Below are positions 63,350 to 64,000 of a stretch of 64,000 nt of DNA, piece after piece. This stretch comes from Methanosarcina barkeri 3 (lineage in GTDB: Archaea > Halobacteriota > Methanosarcinia > Methanosarcinales > Methanosarcinaceae). Both the position numbers and the translations under genes were made by a program. The stretch lies in contig NZ_CP009517.1 of NCBI RefSeq assembly GCF_000970305.1, forward strand, positions 310,001 through 374,000, in the 5' to 3' direction. Numbering within the stretch: the first letter of the stretch is position 1; each line of letters begins with the position of its first letter. The notes beneath the pieces were generated by a model that did no database searches, had not been told where the DNA came from, and was given only the letters and a program-made list of their open reading frames with translations.

Positions 63350-64000
63350 TTAATTTTTGTCAACAAGTTTTGCTTCCAGGATCTTTAAAGAGCCAGTATC
63401 ACCCTGCCATTCAACTTCGCTTTTTACAATCTCAATCCGCTTTTTAAAAAAAGGGGCATCAAGCACAACAGTCTCATATTCCCCCCCTTCTCCGGCCATG
63501 TGAACCATGTATCGCTTGTTCAGCGCTTTGAGATGTTCGATCGAGTTCACATTAATAGGGCGACCCAACCAGGATTCATCGAGACCTTCAGCTGCGACTC
63601 TGACAATCCGAATATCCAGTACTTTTGACATCTCATTGAGTAGTTCTTCAGGATCTTTGTGCCAGAGAGGAGTATAGACCTTAAGCCCCAGAGCATCACA
63701 GATCTTCTTCACCCTACCTGCCTGGTACTGGGACTCAATCGCACCTACGGACACGCCGTCTACATCTACTTTCTTGAGGGCAAGGGTCAGGTCATCCAGC
63801 TCCAGCTCCTTTATTCCGCTGGACTCTTGCTGGACCAGAGGGATTTCACAGGCGGCAGAGATTAGTTCTACCATGTGGAGGTTGATGGAATGATACATGT
63901 AGGAATCGTCCCTTGCGGGAATAATATTAATCAGGTGGGTGACTTCATGCCCTTCCTGGAGGGCTTTATATATGGCAAAAATCGAGTCCTTGCCACCGGA
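63350..64000 (-). CDS. Diphthine--ammonia ligase-like PP-loop protein (5' end outside window)
   Basis: The visible 216 residues begin at the right edge with the PP-loop SGGKDSIFAIYKALQEGHEV, which binds ATP. Typical Dph6/MJ0570 segments follow: LINIIPARDDSYMYHSIN, GAIESQYQAGRVKKICDALG, LKVYTPLWHKDPEELLNEM, LDESWLGRPIN and HMAGEGGEYETVVLDAPFF. The end ILEAKLVDKN is intact. This family amidates diphthine on elongation factor 2, the last step of diphthamide synthesis in archaea and eukaryotes. The start and a few N-terminal residues lie beyond the window. Confidence 0.93.
   Translation of the reverse strand, partial: SGGKDSIFAIYKALQEGHEVTHLINIIPARDDSYMYHSINLHMVELISAACEIPLVQQESSGIKELELDDLTLALKKVDVDGVSVGAIESQYQAGRVKKICDALGLKVYTPLWHKDPEELLNEMSKVLDIRIVRVAAEGLDESWLGRPINVNSIEHLKALNKRYMVHMAGEGGEYETVVLDAPFFKKRIEIVKSEVEWQGDTGSLKILEAKLVDKN

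Overview
The window comes from a methanogenic archaeon that is almost certainly a Methanosarcina. The evidence is the F420-dependent methylene-tetrahydromethanopterin reductase (Mer), the Methanosarcina-type ferredoxin:disulfide reductase carrying a rubredoxin domain, an iron-sulfur flavoprotein, many multi-PAS HisKA_2 sensor kinases, A+T-rich spacers with archaeal TATA boxes, GGTGAT/GGAGG ribosome sites and frequent TTG/GTG starts. The species cannot be fixed by eye. Both window edges cut genes: a flavin disulfide reductase at the left and a Dph6-type diphthine ammonia ligase at the right.

Layout. 1-11.6 kb is mostly intact housekeeping and redox sequence: disulfide reductase, DUF92 membrane protein, DJ-1 protein, tandem SagB-like nitroreductase, glutamine amidotransferase, CNNM/DUF21 membrane protein, DHA2 exporter, iron-sulfur flavoprotein, and a glutaredoxin followed by ferredoxin:disulfide reductase. 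11.6-19.6 kb holds a cysteine-rich exported protein, a 16-codon ORF with full expression signals, an isochorismatase-like hydrolase, a methyltransferase, a frameshifted exported protein, a nitroreductase and a bactofilin-like membrane protein. 19.6-37.4 kb is an accessory zone full of decayed genes. TetR regulators and LCMT-type O-methyltransferases recur here in intact and broken copies, beside MITE-like elements, a six-PAS kinase, a CrtC/AttH-like exported lipocalin, a TetR-controlled condensation-domain acyltransferase and a Mer gene out of pathway context. 37.4-40.2 kb is a compact ArsR-controlled cluster: ArsR, a short leader ORF, a metallo-beta-lactamase, a CGGC protein and a flavodoxin. 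40.2-53.2 kb mixes a ferredoxin-nitroreductase fusion, a GNAT/DJ-1 pair, exported proteins, a Nudix hydrolase, methyltransferases and another TetR/LCMT pair around a perfect palindrome. 53.4-56 kb is a decayed nickel locus: NikR with an altered metal site, an MFS protein and the tail of a NikC/DppC permease. 56-57.7 kb is transposon debris with a long inverted repeat. 57.7-60.8 kb has an unusual protein with class I terpene-synthase motifs and a sensor kinase. GalU and Dph6 close the window.

Working together. The best-supported regulatory unit is the ArsR cluster, where the same TATAAG/CTTATA palindrome lies before arsR and before the leader-ORF/MBL/CGGC/flavodoxin genes. The glutaredoxin and ferredoxin:disulfide reductase form a thiol-redox pair. 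TetR genes sit next to methyltransferases or the acyltransferase, as expected for local control of small-molecule modification.

Most notable for follow-up are the terpene-synthase-like protein at 57713-58690, the NikR variant, the Mer paralogue, the TetR/LCMT families in several stages of decay, and about ten short tandem-repeat arrays (12-34 bp units), most of them just downstream of genes. No tRNA, rRNA or CRISPR array was seen.
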